The notes under the pieces: generated by a model
Seen by the model: the letters and a program-made list of their open reading frames with translations, nothing else
Database searches by the model: none
Told to the model about the DNA's origin: nothing
Program-made: the position numbers and the translations under genes
Shown here: piece by piece, positions 1-8,643 of the stretch
Layout: each line of letters opens with the position of its first letter
How positions within the stretch are numbered: position 1 is the stretch's first letter
Assembly (NCBI GenBank): GCA_015206945.1
Contig: JADEXV010000036.1
Coordinates: forward strand, 1 to 43,482
From: Nostocales cyanobacterium LEGE 12452
Lineage (GTDB): Bacteria; Cyanobacteriota; Cyanobacteriia; Cyanobacteriales; Nostocaceae
Direction: 5' to 3'
Length of the DNA stretch: 43,482 nt

Positions 1-111
1 ATTGGGGAATTTCCCGACTGCGATTCAAGCATACAAGCTTTCTTTGACAATGATTTAGGACAAATGTTTCAGCAGCAGATGCTGCCTTTTCAACGAATGG
101 AATTTTTATAA
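1..111 (+). CDS. 3' end of an unidentified protein-coding gene (partial)
   Basis: An open frame enters the window at base 1 and ends at TAA 109-111, giving about 36 C-terminal residues. The tail is acidic, then Gln/Met rich, and ends in a hydrophobic patch (QRMEFL). It runs convergent to the trigger factor gene. Too little is left to assign a family. The frame might be open by chance, but its position at the window edge and lack of stops fit the end of a real gene. Confidence 0.45.
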   Translation: MGEFPDCDSSIQAFFDNDLGQMFQQQMLPFQRMEFL

Positions 112-246
112 GCTACGTGTTAACCATTATGCCTCATATAATTTCCTCTCGTGTAACACAGTATCAAGCTCAAGTGATAACAGGTGTCACTATTTGCCGA
201 AAATTCATTAATTCTTTAATTATTTTGACTTCATCTCTGAGTTATT

Positions 247-281
247 GGGCATTGGGCATGGGGCATGGGGCATGGGGCATT
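247..281. repeat. Heptanucleotide tandem repeat (GGGCATK x5)
   Basis: Five adjacent 7-bp units alternate between GGGCATT and GGGCATG. This is the short tandemly repeated repetitive sequence type known from intergenic DNA of heterocystous cyanobacteria. It lies in the gap between the partial gene and tig. Related units occur at 32486-32513 and just upstream of rlmD. Confidence 0.8.
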
Positions 282-325
282 GGTTATTTCTCCCTCTACT
301 TCCTCATCTCCCTTACCTTACCCAT

Positions 326-356
326 TTCACCAGTACTTTAACTCAGAACTGGTGAA
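326..356 (-). terminator. Hairpin downstream of tig
   Basis: A perfect 9-bp inverted repeat, TTCACCAGT and ACTGGTGAA, with a 13-nt loop lies about 20 nt beyond the tig stop codon. It has no clean T-run, so it could be a weak terminator or an mRNA 3'-end stabiliser. Confidence 0.4.
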
Positions 357-378
357 CTCATGGTTGTGGAATTTTTTA

Positions 379-1812
379 TTATCCTTCTGTAACTTCTGTA
401 GAAGCTTCGCTGTTTTCTTCCTCAGTCTGAGGTGTATCAGCATCTGATTCTGCGTCTTCTGTTTCCTCGGCAGGACTCAAAGAACCTTCGGGTACAAGTT
501 CAACTGATGAGTGTTCTAAGAGCCAATCGATGATTTTTTCGGTTAACAGTTCGTTTTCCACGATTGAGCGCAGTTTATCTTCATCAACGTCTTGTTCTTC
601 TGAGTATTGCTCTAAAAGTTCTGTAACTCTGGCTGCGATTTCTTCTGGTGTTACCTCGATAGATTCGCGTTTGCCGATTTCCCGCAAGGATAAGGAGCGT
701 TTGATGCGTTCAATTGCTTCAGTACGCGATCGCTCCCGCAATTGCGGAATAATATCTTGAGTAAACAGTTTTCTCACATCCAATCCCTGCTGAGACAGCC
801 GGATTGCTGTTTGCGTTAGCATTGCATCCACTTCTTGCTCAATCAAAGTTGCTGGTAAGTCAACTTCTACGTGCTTGAGCAGTTCCGTTAACAAGGCTTC
901 CTGCTTATTGGTTTTTGTTTTGTCGTCCGCCTCTTTTTGATATTGCTCTACCAAAGAAGCGCGTAACTCCTCTAAGGTTTCAAAATCGCTGACTTCCTGG
1001 GCGAAATCGTCATTTACTTCTGGTAGCTCCTTTTCTTTTAATTCTTTGAGTGTCACAGTGAAAGTTGCCGCTTTTCCAGCTAATTCTTCATTAGCATAAG
1101 GATCTGGGAACTGCGCCGCAATTTCTTTCGTTTCTTCAGGATTCATCCCGACTATTCCCGAAATAAAGCCTGGAATAAACTTATCTTCCTGCAACTCAAC
1201 TTGAAAATCAGTTGCTTCGGCTCCGGGAATCGGTTCTAGTTCAGCTGTTTCGTCCTCGCCCTCAACTCTGGCGAATGAACCTTTAAAATCAACTACGGCA
1301 ATATCGCCGATTTGAGCTGCACGTCCTTCCACAGGAATTAATGTCGCCAATTCTTGACGTTCCTTGTCAAGGCTAGCGTCTACTCGTTCTGGATCGTACT
1401 TAACTTCTTCAGCTTTGACTTGCAAATCAGTGTACTGCACTAGATTCACTTCTGGTTCTACATCGACAGCAGCGGAAATCGTCAGGGGTTTTCCAGGTTC
1501 ATAATTATTAATCAAATCCTCAAAAGAGGAGCGCAATTGCGGCTGACCGATTGCTGGGATGGCTTCTTGTTTGACTGCTTGCTCAATGCCATCTTGAATT
1601 AGTTCTTCCAGCGCCGCTGCCTTGATTCGAGTTGTACCCAGCCGTTGTAGTAATATCGGCCGAGGCACCTTGCCTTTACGAAACCCAGGAATATTGGCAG
1701 TACTCGCTAAGTTTTTAATGACCTGTTCGTAAGTTTGCTTGGTAATTTCCGGCGTAATCTCTATTTCCAGACCAATTTGGCTGGCGGGAAGTTTTTCCTG
1801 GGTAACTTTCAT
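379..1812 (-). CDS. tig: Trigger factor, ribosome-associated peptidyl-prolyl isomerase chaperone
   Basis: Trigger factor binds at the ribosome exit tunnel and shields nascent chains. The N-terminal ribosome-binding domain carries the signature loop IPGFRKGKVPR at about residues 40-50. It is followed by a PPIase (FKBP-like) region around residues 165-250 and a long helical C-terminal chaperone domain. The last 30 or so residues are an acidic Glu/Ser/Thr tail. The 477-aa length is slightly above the usual 430-450 because of that tail. The gene is divergent from asd across an 855-bp gap. Trigger factor genes are often followed by clpP and clpX, but here the next item downstream is only the convergent end of another gene. 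Confidence 0.96.
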   Translation of the reverse strand: MKVTQEKLPASQIGLEIEITPEITKQTYEQVIKNLASTANIPGFRKGKVPRPILLQRLGTTRIKAAALEELIQDGIEQAVKQEAIPAIGQPQLRSSFEDLINNYEPGKPLTISAAVDVEPEVNLVQYTDLQVKAEEVKYDPERVDASLDKERQELATLIPVEGRAAQIGDIAVVDFKGSFARVEGEDETAELEPIPGAEATDFQVELQEDKFIPGFISGIVGMNPEETKEIAAQFPDPYANEELAGKAATFTVTLKELKEKELPEVNDDFAQEVSDFETLEELRASLVEQYQKEADDKTKTNKQEALLTELLKHVEVDLPATLIEQEVDAMLTQTAIRLSQQGLDVRKLFTQDIIPQLRERSRTEAIERIKRSLSLREIGKRESIEVTPEEIAARVTELLEQYSEEQDVDEDKLRSIVENELLTEKIIDWLLEHSSVELVPEGSLSPAEETEDAESDADTPQTEEENSEASTEVTEG

Positions 1813-2667
1813 GCTTCGTCTCTAGTTTTCTGGTATTTTATACTCCGAGTACACACAAAACGCAATAAAATAATTGTTTGCGTTTATGGCTTGATGTCTC
1901 TTAGGGGTAATGGGAGTTTGCCAAAAGGTCTTGTGACATCCAAGGATGGATGTTTGTCCTGGGGCAAACATCCAGTTTACTGCCAATTATCAAGGACTTG
2001 ACATTTTACCTTCATAACAATTTAGTTAATGGGGCATTTGGATTAAGGGGAGGTGACAGTTGATAGGGAATAAATCTGTAAACTGTACCCTGTAACCTAT
2101 TTTCTTCTTCACCCCCGACTCACTCTAAAACTTGGGAATTAATTATCCGGTGGGCTAATGCCGTGATATCCTGGTTCTCAAATAGTGGTTAGTACCCCAG
2201 GTTAAAGTTATAGTATTTAGTCTAGCTATTATCTAGCTATTATTAAGTTGTGTGTGGTACGAGAGTGCATCTGTTACTTAACCACATCGCTCAGTTTGAC
2301 CTCGTGCTGGCTTTATGGATTTATATCCTAGTATATTCATCATCTTGGCAAGCAAGCTTGCAGCCAATACATTTGTTTCTTTACAGGTAGGATGCTTGTT
2401 AAACCCCTAGATGCAGATATCTCCACTTATTATAAAAATGGCTGATTGTTGTACAATATATATTTATAGTTATAATAGATGAAAAAATAAATATACTGTT
2501 ATTTTAAAATGCAATATCATTTAACTTAACTAAATAAGCAAAAAAATAAATGTATTAAATATCTAAAGATAGACTAAATTAGAGAAAAATATAATACCTA
2601 TTAAAAATGTATTTCCAGACTGCGATCGCTATTTAAATATAACTAAATTGTCAATTGTTCCAAGAAA
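1813..2667. other. 855-bp intergenic region between divergent tig and asd
   Basis: No convincing gene was found on either strand. The segment from about 2430 to 2640 is very AT-rich and ends in a HIP1 site (2622-2629). The tig-proximal part holds one strong hairpin, listed separately. Both tig and asd promoters must lie here, but I could not pick convincing -35/-10 pairs. Confidence 0.5.
1947..1974. other. Strong inverted repeat in the tig-asd gap
   Basis: Ten-base arms TGGATGTTTG and CAAACATCCA pair perfectly around an 8-nt loop. An overlapping smaller palindrome, CATCC-AA-GGATG, lies immediately to its left, so two alternative stems share the GGATG segment. No T-run follows. It could be an RNA leader structure, a small RNA or a protein-binding site. 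Confidence 0.45.
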
Positions 2668-2684
2668 TTGCAGATCAGTATCTT

Positions 2685-2693
2685 AAAGGAGGA
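2685..2693 (+). promoter_or_regulatory. Shine-Dalgarno sequence fixing the asd start at TTG 2701
   Basis: AAAGGAGGA is a near-perfect anti-16S complement. Its GGAGG core ends 8 nt before TTG 2701, which begins the conserved SKSYRLAILGATGAVG sequence. This supports the TTG over the in-frame upstream TTG at 2668, which lies ahead of this ribosome-binding site. Confidence 0.7.
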
Positions 2694-2700
2694 AGCAAGT

Positions 2701-3738
2701 TTGTCGAAATCCTATCGTTTAGCTATTTTGGGAGCGACTGGTGCAGTCGGCACAGAGCTGCTGGAATTATTAGAAAGTCGCAATTTCCCGGTTGCTGACT
2801 TAAAGTTATTGGCATCAGAGCGGAGTGTTGGGCGATCGCTGCGCTTTAAAGGTGAAAATATACCAATAGAGGCAGTAAGCGATCGCGCCTTTGAAAATGT
2901 CGATATAGTACTAGCTAGTGCAGGTGGTTCCACGTCCAAAACTTGGGCAGCTGTTGCTGTCGAAAAGGGCGCAGTGGTAATTGACAACTCCAGTGCCTTT
3001 AGGATGAACCCGGAAGTTCCCTTAATAGTTCCAGAGGTGAATCCCCAAGCCGCAGCGCATCACCAAGGCATTATTGCTAACCCCAACTGCACAACGATTT
3101 TAATGGCTGTGGCAGTCTGGCCATTGCATAAAGTTAAACCAGTGCAACGCATCGTCGCTGCAACCTACCAATCTGCTAGTGGTGCTGGGGCTAGGGCAAT
3201 GGCAGAAGTCAAAACCCAAACAAGCGCTATACTACAAGGACAGCCAGCGATTGCCGAAATATTGCCTTACCCATTGGCATTTAATTTATTCCCACATAAC
3301 TCCCCATTAAACGATTTGGGTTATTGTGAGGAAGAAATGAAAATGGTCAACGAAACCCGAAAAATATTTGGTACGCAGCAAATCAGAATCACTGCAACCT
3401 GTATACGGGTTCCCGTACTCCGCGCCCACTCAGAAGCCATTAATTTAGAATTTGAGGCTCCCTTTAGTGCGAAGGAAGCCAGAGAAATTTTAAATTCCTC
3501 CCCTGGAGTAAAATTGGTAGAAGATTGGGGAACGAATCATTTTCCGATGCCAATAGAAGCAACCGGTCGAGATGAAGTTTTAGTGGGAAGAATTCGCCAA
3601 GATATTTCTCATCCTTGTGGCTTGGAATTATGGTTATGTGGCGACCAAATTCGCAAAGGCGCAGCATTGAATGCAGTACAAATCGCTGAATTATTAGTAG
3701 AGAAAAATCTACTCAAACCATTAGCTATTAGTCATTAG
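2701..3738 (+). CDS. asd: Aspartate-semialdehyde dehydrogenase
   Basis: This enzyme reduces L-aspartyl-4-phosphate to aspartate semialdehyde with NADPH, the branch point for lysine/diaminopimelate and threonine/methionine. The N-terminus has the Rossmann motif GATGAVGTELLELL. The catalytic cysteine sits in IIANPNCTTI, and SASGAGARAM marks the start of the dimerisation domain. Starting at TTG 2701 the product is about 345 aa, normal for the family. An upstream TTG at 2668 would add 11 residues but precedes the strong ribosome-binding site. The next gene, dapA, consumes its product and follows on the same strand after 134 bp. The last codons overlap a degenerate ATTAGTCATTAG-type repeat. Confidence 0.95.
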   Translation: MSKSYRLAILGATGAVGTELLELLESRNFPVADLKLLASERSVGRSLRFKGENIPIEAVSDRAFENVDIVLASAGGSTSKTWAAVAVEKGAVVIDNSSAFRMNPEVPLIVPEVNPQAAAHHQGIIANPNCTTILMAVAVWPLHKVKPVQRIVAATYQSASGAGARAMAEVKTQTSAILQGQPAIAEILPYPLAFNLFPHNSPLNDLGYCEEEMKMVNETRKIFGTQQIRITATCIRVPVLRAHSEAINLEFEAPFSAKEAREILNSSPGVKLVEDWGTNHFPMPIEATGRDEVLVGRIRQDISHPCGLELWLCGDQIRKGAALNAVQIAELLVEKNLLKPLAISH

Positions 3739-3872
3739 TTATTGGTCATTGGTAAAGTGACAAAGTACTAATGACAAAGTAAATATGACACTTGAAAGCA
3801 ATTTGCAGATAGGTTATTACAATAGAGAACCACCAAGATATAAAAACATGGGTAATCAGGAGTGAAAAAAGG

Positions 3873-4757
3873 GTGGGAGATTTTGGCAATGTTTTAACCG
3901 CTATGATTACGCCATTTAAAGCAGATGGTAGTGTCAACTATGATGTAGCGGCAGAACTGGCGGCGCATCTAGCTAACAACGGTACAGATACATTGGTGAT
4001 GTGCGGCACAACCGGAGAATCCCCGACCCTAAGTTGGGATGAAGAATACCAGTTGTTTGTCGAGGTATTGCAGTCCGTGGCTGGAAAAGCCAAGGTAATT
4101 GCGGGTTGTGGATCGAATTCCACCAAAGAAGCGATCGCAGCCACCCAAAAAGCGTCTAAGATAGGAGTACATGGTTCCTTACAAGTTGTTCCTTATTACA
4201 ACAAACCGCCGCAAGCGGGATTGGAAGCGCACTTTAAGGCAATAGCACAAGCCTGTCCCGACTTACCGTTGTTGTTATATAATGTTCCCGGTCGTACCGG
4301 ACAAAACCTTCAGCCAGAAACAGTTGCCCGGTTAGCTGAGGTTAGCAATATTGTCGGGATTAAAGAATCCACTGGTAATATAGATCAGGCAAGCGAAATT
4401 CGTCGCTTGACACCAAAAGAATTCCACATCTATTCTGGTGATGATTACATGACTCTGCCCTTGTTAGCGATCGGGGCAAAGGGTGTGGTAAGTGTGGCTT
4501 CTCATCTGGTAGGAAACCAACTACAGCAGATGATTCAAGCTTTTAGTGCGGGAAAAGTTGAGGTAGCAAGCGACATTCATCTCCAACTGTTCCCGTTGTT
4601 TAAAGCTCTATTTCTCACTTCAAATCCCATTCCAGTGAAAAAAGCACTGCAACTTCAAGGTTGGGAGGTGGGTTCAACTCGTCCACCGCTATGTGAAGCT
4701 GATTTGGAAGTTAGTCAAAAATTAGAAGCGGTTCTGAAAGAACTTAGTTTAATTTAA
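3873..4757 (+). CDS. dapA: 4-hydroxy-tetrahydrodipicolinate synthase
   Basis: DapA condenses aspartate semialdehyde with pyruvate, the first committed step to diaminopimelate and lysine. The Schiff-base lysine lies in GIKESTGN, the catalytic tyrosine in [11 protein letters not shown], and the substrate-loop motif in [14 protein letters not shown]. The TIM-barrel length of 294 aa is normal. The start is GTG 3873, with AGGAG at 3858-3862 about 10 nt upstream. It follows asd directly, so the two probably form a lysine-pathway transcription unit. Confidence 0.96.
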   Translation: MGDFGNVLTAMITPFKADGSVNYDVAAELAAHLANNGTDTLVMCGTTGESPTLSWDEEYQLFVEVLQSVAGKAKVIAGCGSNSTKEAIAATQKASKIGVHGSLQVVPYYNKPPQAGLEAHFKAIAQACPDLPLLLYNVPGRTGQNLQPETVARLAEVSNIVGIKESTGNIDQASEIRRLTPKEFHIYSGDDYMTLPLLAIGAKGVVSVASHLVGNQLQQMIQAFSAGKVEVASDIHLQLFPLFKALFLTSNPIPVKKALQLQGWEVGSTRPPLCEADLEVSQKLEAVLKELSLI

Positions 4758-5038
4758 CCACCAACTTATTTAAATGCTGGTAGTCTCCTCCTTGTCAAAG
4801 ATACATATAAACAACGATCATAATTGTTCATAAGTTGCAATTTAAAAACCTGTGCTAGGACTGATAGATATACTATGAATCCTTGAGTTTTACAGTTGAT
4901 TTTATTGAATAAAAAATTGAAATCTTCAATTAAAACTTGATTGCTTTGGGACTGACTTAAGAGACAGATGATGTTGTCTTAAATACAAGTTCGTTAACTA
5001 TCAACTTAATTAACCACAAGTAACAATCTAAGGAGAAA

Positions 5039-6811
5039 ATGGCTAAAAACGAAGCTAACAATTCCGCCTTGAAAATTATTCCTTTGGGCGGTTTGCATGA
5101 AATTGGTAAAAATACCTGTCTTTTTGAGTATGACGATGAAATTATCCTGTTAGATGCAGGATTAGCTTTTCCCACAGAGGCGATGCATGGGGTAAATATT
5201 GTTTTACCAGATACGACCTATCTGCGAGAAAATCGCCACAAAATTAAAGGGATGATCGTTACTCACGGTCATGAAGACCATATTGGTGGGATTGCTTTCC
5301 ATCTCAAGCAATTTGATATCCCAGTGATTTACGGGCCCAGACTAGCAATGGCAATGCTAGAGGGTAAATTAGAAGAAGCAGGAGTCCGCGATCGCACAGA
5401 AATTAGAACAGTTCTACCACGTGATGTAGTGCGGATTGGCAAAAACTTTTTAGTTGAATATATCCGCAATACCCACTCCATCGCTGATAGCTTCACTGTT
5501 GCCATTCATACTCCCCTGGGTGTAGTCATTCACACAGGGGATTTTAAAATTGACCATACCCCAGTGGATGGTGAAAAGTTTGACTTGCAACGTCTAGCAG
5601 AACATGGTGAAAAAGGCGTTCTTTGTTTACTGAGTGATTCCACTAATGCTGAAGTGCCAGGATTTACACCTTCGGAACGTTCAGTTTATCCCAATCTGGA
5701 GAGAGTATTTAGTCAAGCACCTGGGCGATTATTTGTCACAACCTTTGCTTCTAGCGTCCATCGCATCAACATGATTTTGGATATCGCCAAGAAGCAGAAC
5801 CGTGTAGTGACAGTTGTAGGGCGTTCCATGCTGAACTTGATTGCTCATGCCCGCAATTTAGGTTACATCAAGTGTGAAGATAATCTGCTGCAACCATTGC
5901 ACGCAGTCCGCAATCTACCTGATGAACGAGTACTAATATTAACTACAGGTTCTCAGGGTGAATTGATGGCAGCCATGACCCGCATTGCCAACAAAGAACA
6001 TCCTCACATTAAAATCCGCCAAGGAGATACGGTAGTATTCTCTGCTAACCCAATTCCCGGAAATACGATCGCTGTAGTCAACACCATTGATAAATTAATG
6101 ATTCAAGGTGCGAAAGTGGTCTATGGGCGGGATAAAGGGATTCACGTCTCCGGTCACGGCTGTCAGGAAGAACAAAAGCTGATGATTGCCTTAACTCGAC
6201 CCAAGTTCTTTGTGCCATTTCACGGCGAACATCGGATGCTAGTGAAGCACGCAGAAACGGCTCAGAGTATGGGCATTCCCGCAGAAAACATGATCATTAT
6301 TCAGAATGGTGATATTGTCGAACTGACTGAAGATGCTATTCGCGTCGCTGGTAAAGTGCCATCTGGTATAGAACTGGTGGATACTACTAGTTCGGGTATG
6401 GTCAGTGCCAAAGTGCTGCAAGAACGGCAACGCATGGCTTCAGAAGGCATTATTACTATCGCAGCTGCCATTGATTGGAATGGTAAACTGTTAGCGAAAC
6501 CAGAAACTCACCTCCGGGGTGTAGTTACAAGTGTAGAGCGATCGCTGTTACAAACTTGGGTAAAACAACGCATTGAAGAAATTCTCACTGTGCGCTGGAC
6601 AGAATTTGCTCCTAGCGAAGGTGAAGCAGCAGATATAGACTGGGGTGGATTGCAAGGAACTTTAGAACGAGAATTGCAACGTTCCATCCGTCGGGAATTG
6701 CAATGTCAGCCATCTGTGACTTTGTTGATGCAAATCCCTGATGAGCCACCTGTAAAAGTTGCTGATGGCAGAAGACGGCGGACTCGAACTGCTGCTCAGG
6801 TAGCATCATAG
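5039..6811 (+). CDS. rnj: Ribonuclease J
   Basis: RNase J is a metallo-beta-lactamase fold ribonuclease with endonuclease and 5'-3' exonuclease activity, acting in mRNA turnover and rRNA maturation. The zinc-binding HxHxDH motif appears as VTHGHEDHIGG near residue 80. The beta-CASP region contains the HVSGHG and FVPFHGEHRML motifs. A C-terminal domain follows, ending in a basic GRRRRTRT tail. The 590-aa length is slightly long for the family. The ATG is preceded by AAGGAG at 5030-5035. It follows dapA on the same strand after 281 bp and is closed by two tandem hairpins. Confidence 0.95.
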   Translation: MAKNEANNSALKIIPLGGLHEIGKNTCLFEYDDEIILLDAGLAFPTEAMHGVNIVLPDTTYLRENRHKIKGMIVTHGHEDHIGGIAFHLKQFDIPVIYGPRLAMAMLEGKLEEAGVRDRTEIRTVLPRDVVRIGKNFLVEYIRNTHSIADSFTVAIHTPLGVVIHTGDFKIDHTPVDGEKFDLQRLAEHGEKGVLCLLSDSTNAEVPGFTPSERSVYPNLERVFSQAPGRLFVTTFASSVHRINMILDIAKKQNRVVTVVGRSMLNLIAHARNLGYIKCEDNLLQPLHAVRNLPDERVLILTTGSQGELMAAMTRIANKEHPHIKIRQGDTVVFSANPIPGNTIAVVNTIDKLMIQGAKVVYGRDKGIHVSGHGCQEEQKLMIALTRPKFFVPFHGEHRMLVKHAETAQSMGIPAENMIIIQNGDIVELTEDAIRVAGKVPSGIELVDTTSSGMVSAKVLQERQRMASEGIITIAAAIDWNGKLLAKPETHLRGVVTSVERSLLQTWVKQRIEEILTVRWTEFAPSEGEAADIDWGGLQGTLERELQRSIRRELQCQPSVTLLMQIPDEPPVKVADGRRRRTRTAAQVAS

Positions 6812-6845
6812 AGAATTTCAGGTAAAAATCTCATCCAGAGAGAAG

Positions 6846-6872
6846 TTTGAGCAGTGGTTTTCACCGCTCAAA
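6846..6872 (+). terminator. First hairpin after rnj
   Basis: TTTGAGC and GCTCAAA flank an inner GTG/CAC pairing, followed by a short TTTC. It lies 35 nt after the rnj stop, just before the stronger terminator. Confidence 0.5.
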
Positions 6873-6881
6873 TTTCGATTG

Positions 6882-6929
6882 GCGCAAAGACACAGAATTT
6901 TTCTGAACGTCTTTGCGCTTTCTTTTATT
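6882..6929 (+). terminator. Rho-independent terminator of rnj
   Basis: A perfect 10-bp stem, GCGCAAAGAC with GTCTTTGCGC, has a 17-nt loop that can itself pair further (CAGA with TCTG). TTTCTTTTATT follows immediately. This is a classical intrinsic terminator. Confidence 0.85.
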
Positions 6930-6990
6930 ATGAGTATAGAAATGATCTATAGTTATTGGAGGCGATCTAACTTGTCAGGTTGCTGTCGCC

Positions 6991-7614
6991 TCAAGCAACT
7001 GCAACCAATATCTCCTCATTTTTCTCGGCTGCTAAAAGATACAGATTTCTCCACCGCTCAAAGTCTTCAAAACACCATTCATTTCTTGTAAACAGTGTTT
7101 CAGGATCGATCTGTCGAAAAATGCTGGCTCCTTCACTGACTAGCTCACGGGATATAAGTCCCAATGACTCCTCTATTGACAACAGAGTTGGAGCAAGGGT
7201 TTGATATCCAAACATGAGCTTTTCAACAATCTCATCGGCATTCGCAAACTTTCTTCTCGATAGCTCCTGCGACAAACGTTTCTCGATCTCAACAGATGTT
7301 TTTTCTAGTGATGCTCTTCTACCTTCAATCCCTGGATAGGCTTGACGAGTAAGCCTTAACTCAGACCGCAATTCAGCAATTACCCGATCTGCTTCTAACT
7401 CAGATCCAAAAGTCTCTTGGTGTGTTTCGATAACATCTTCCAGGATTTCATTAATCTCTTCAGCCTCAACCTCAAAAAAGCGGAAAATACCGCAGCCATA
7501 GGGGAAAAGATAAACTACAAGGATACTGAGTGCCTTTTCATGTTGAAGGCGTACGTATAAACTGCCAGGAAGAATTGCGCTGTAGAGTACAAAAACACCC
7601 ATAAGCAAGTTCAT
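6991..7614 (-). CDS. Hypothetical coiled-coil protein with hydrophobic N-terminus
   Basis: I do not recognise this 207-aa protein. Residues 1-45 are hydrophobic (MNLLMGVFVLYSAILPG and LSILVVYLFPYGCGIF) and could hold one or two membrane segments. From about residue 50 to 190 it is charged and helical, with heptad-like stretches typical of coiled coil, and it ends in a short hydrophobic VAVA. No Shine-Dalgarno precedes ATG 7612-7614, so the true start is uncertain and the gene may have lost 5' sequence. It is convergent with rnj and shares no obvious operon. Confidence 0.55.
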   Translation of the reverse strand: MNLLMGVFVLYSAILPGSLYVRLQHEKALSILVVYLFPYGCGIFRFFEVEAEEINEILEDVIETHQETFGSELEADRVIAELRSELRLTRQAYPGIEGRRASLEKTSVEIEKRLSQELSRRKFANADEIVEKLMFGYQTLAPTLLSIEESLGLISRELVSEGASIFRQIDPETLFTRNEWCFEDFERWRNLYLLAAEKNEEILVAVA

Positions 7615-8122
7615 CTGATTTTAACGCTTCAGACTATATCATTCTCAAATCGCCACTGCCAACCTAAGTTTTGTGAAATGCGATCGATTCTACTCGAACA
7701 AAAATCACTACTTCTACGGTATTCAGCCAGCGACGAACAGGACACACTTACGTGAGAAAGTGGGAACACGGAGAGGGAAAATGCCTTCTAGGGAATTATT
7801 GATGTTTATACTTAGCAAAAATACTTTCAGAAAGAGCTTATATTAAGTTGTGTAAATGTTACACTAAAACCTATCCAATGATGGATGTCTTTATTAAAAT
7901 TTAAACTGTGTCAAGTTATGAACAAGATCGTAATATTACACTACCGATCCCCAGAAATTTGCGATTAACTTGACGTAGTAATAAATTAGGTTCTGACTTA
8001 AGTGGCTAATCAGGTATTACATTATATCGCAGTCAGAACGCGATTTTTCCGGGAAAGTTCGTTGCCACGTTGTATATATTCATCAAAAAGGTGAATAGCC
8101 TCAATAACACAGAGGGTTAACC
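7615..8122. other. 508-bp intergenic region with a leader hairpin
   Basis: This gap separates two divergent genes. I see no gene and no clear NtcA box (GTA-N8-TAC); the nearest candidate, around 7930-7945, has a 9-nt spacer. A long-range inverted repeat at 7990-8039 is listed separately. Confidence 0.45.
7990..8039 (+). other. Inverted repeat in the leader of the Mo-nitrogenase-like gene
   Basis: GTTCTGACT and AGTCAGAAC are perfect 9-bp complements separated by 32 nt. GCGATTTTTCC follows directly. On the plus strand this resembles a transcript leader hairpin with a T-run about 85 nt ahead of the next start codon, a possible attenuator. The function is not established. Confidence 0.35.
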
Positions 8123-8500
8123 ATGAAGGTATTCGACAATACCACAAAAAAGATTTTTCTGGCTAGCTGGGTATCAATCAATCAAGCAGAAACTACTGAC
8201 CATAAAGCAACCCAGCTAAACCATTCTGTTTCCAAGCCTTACTGGGATATTCTCCAACCCTTACGGCAGCGAGTAGAAAACATTCAAGTCCGCGATCGCC
8301 AACTAGCTCACCGCTTGTGCAAACTGATTCCATCTCAGTGCCCCTTTGAGCGCGATGTCAAATTGTTTGGGAAGACCTTGTTTCACATCCCACCCATGTG
8401 CAAGCTCAACCCCTTATATGAAGAAGTGGTTGGTTTACGTTTCCGAGCGCTGTGCTATCTAGCCGACGAATGTGGCGAAGATGTAACTCAGTACTGCTAA
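8123..8500 (+). CDS. Mo-dependent nitrogenase C-terminal family protein
   Basis: This 125-aa protein matches the small cyanobacterial family named Mo-dependent nitrogenase C-terminal (Mo-nitro_C). The conserved core runs from about residue 40 to the end, including PLRQRVENIQVRDRQLAHR, the CPFERDVKLFG segment and FHIPPMCKLNPLYEE. Several cysteines are regularly placed, with CGEDVTQYC at the terminus. The biochemical role is unknown, and the family name reflects similarity rather than proven nitrogenase function. AGAGG at 8111-8115 precedes the ATG by 7 nt. It is convergent with the orthocaspase-like gene. Confidence 0.85.
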   Translation: MKVFDNTTKKIFLASWVSINQAETTDHKATQLNHSVSKPYWDILQPLRQRVENIQVRDRQLAHRLCKLIPSQCPFERDVKLFGKTLFHIPPMCKLNPLYEEVVGLRFRALCYLADECGEDVTQYC

Positions 8501-8552
8501 TGCTGAGTGATCAGTACTGTTAGCATGGCGTTTAGCCCGTGCTGAGTGCTGA

Positions 8553-8622
8553 GGGAAAAGTGAGGAGTGAGGAGTAATAAGTGCTGAATTAAAAATATAA
8601 CTCCTAACTCCTAACTCCTAGC
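8553..8622. repeat. Degenerate inverted repeat between convergent genes
   Basis: GTGAGGAGTGAGGAGT is imperfectly complementary to the later AACTCCTAACTCCTAACTCC run, and a duplicated TTTTTTTACTA follows. The same AACTCCT family appears at 12478-12550 and 34662-34694. It probably works as a bidirectional terminator between the convergent genes at 8123 and 10500. Confidence 0.5.
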
Positions 8623-8643
8623 TATTTTTTTACTATTTTTTTA

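Noticed and set aside
7930..7945. Possible NtcA box GTA-N-TAC upstream of the Mo-nitrogenase-like gene
   Set aside because: The spacer is 9 nt rather than 8, so it does not meet the consensus.
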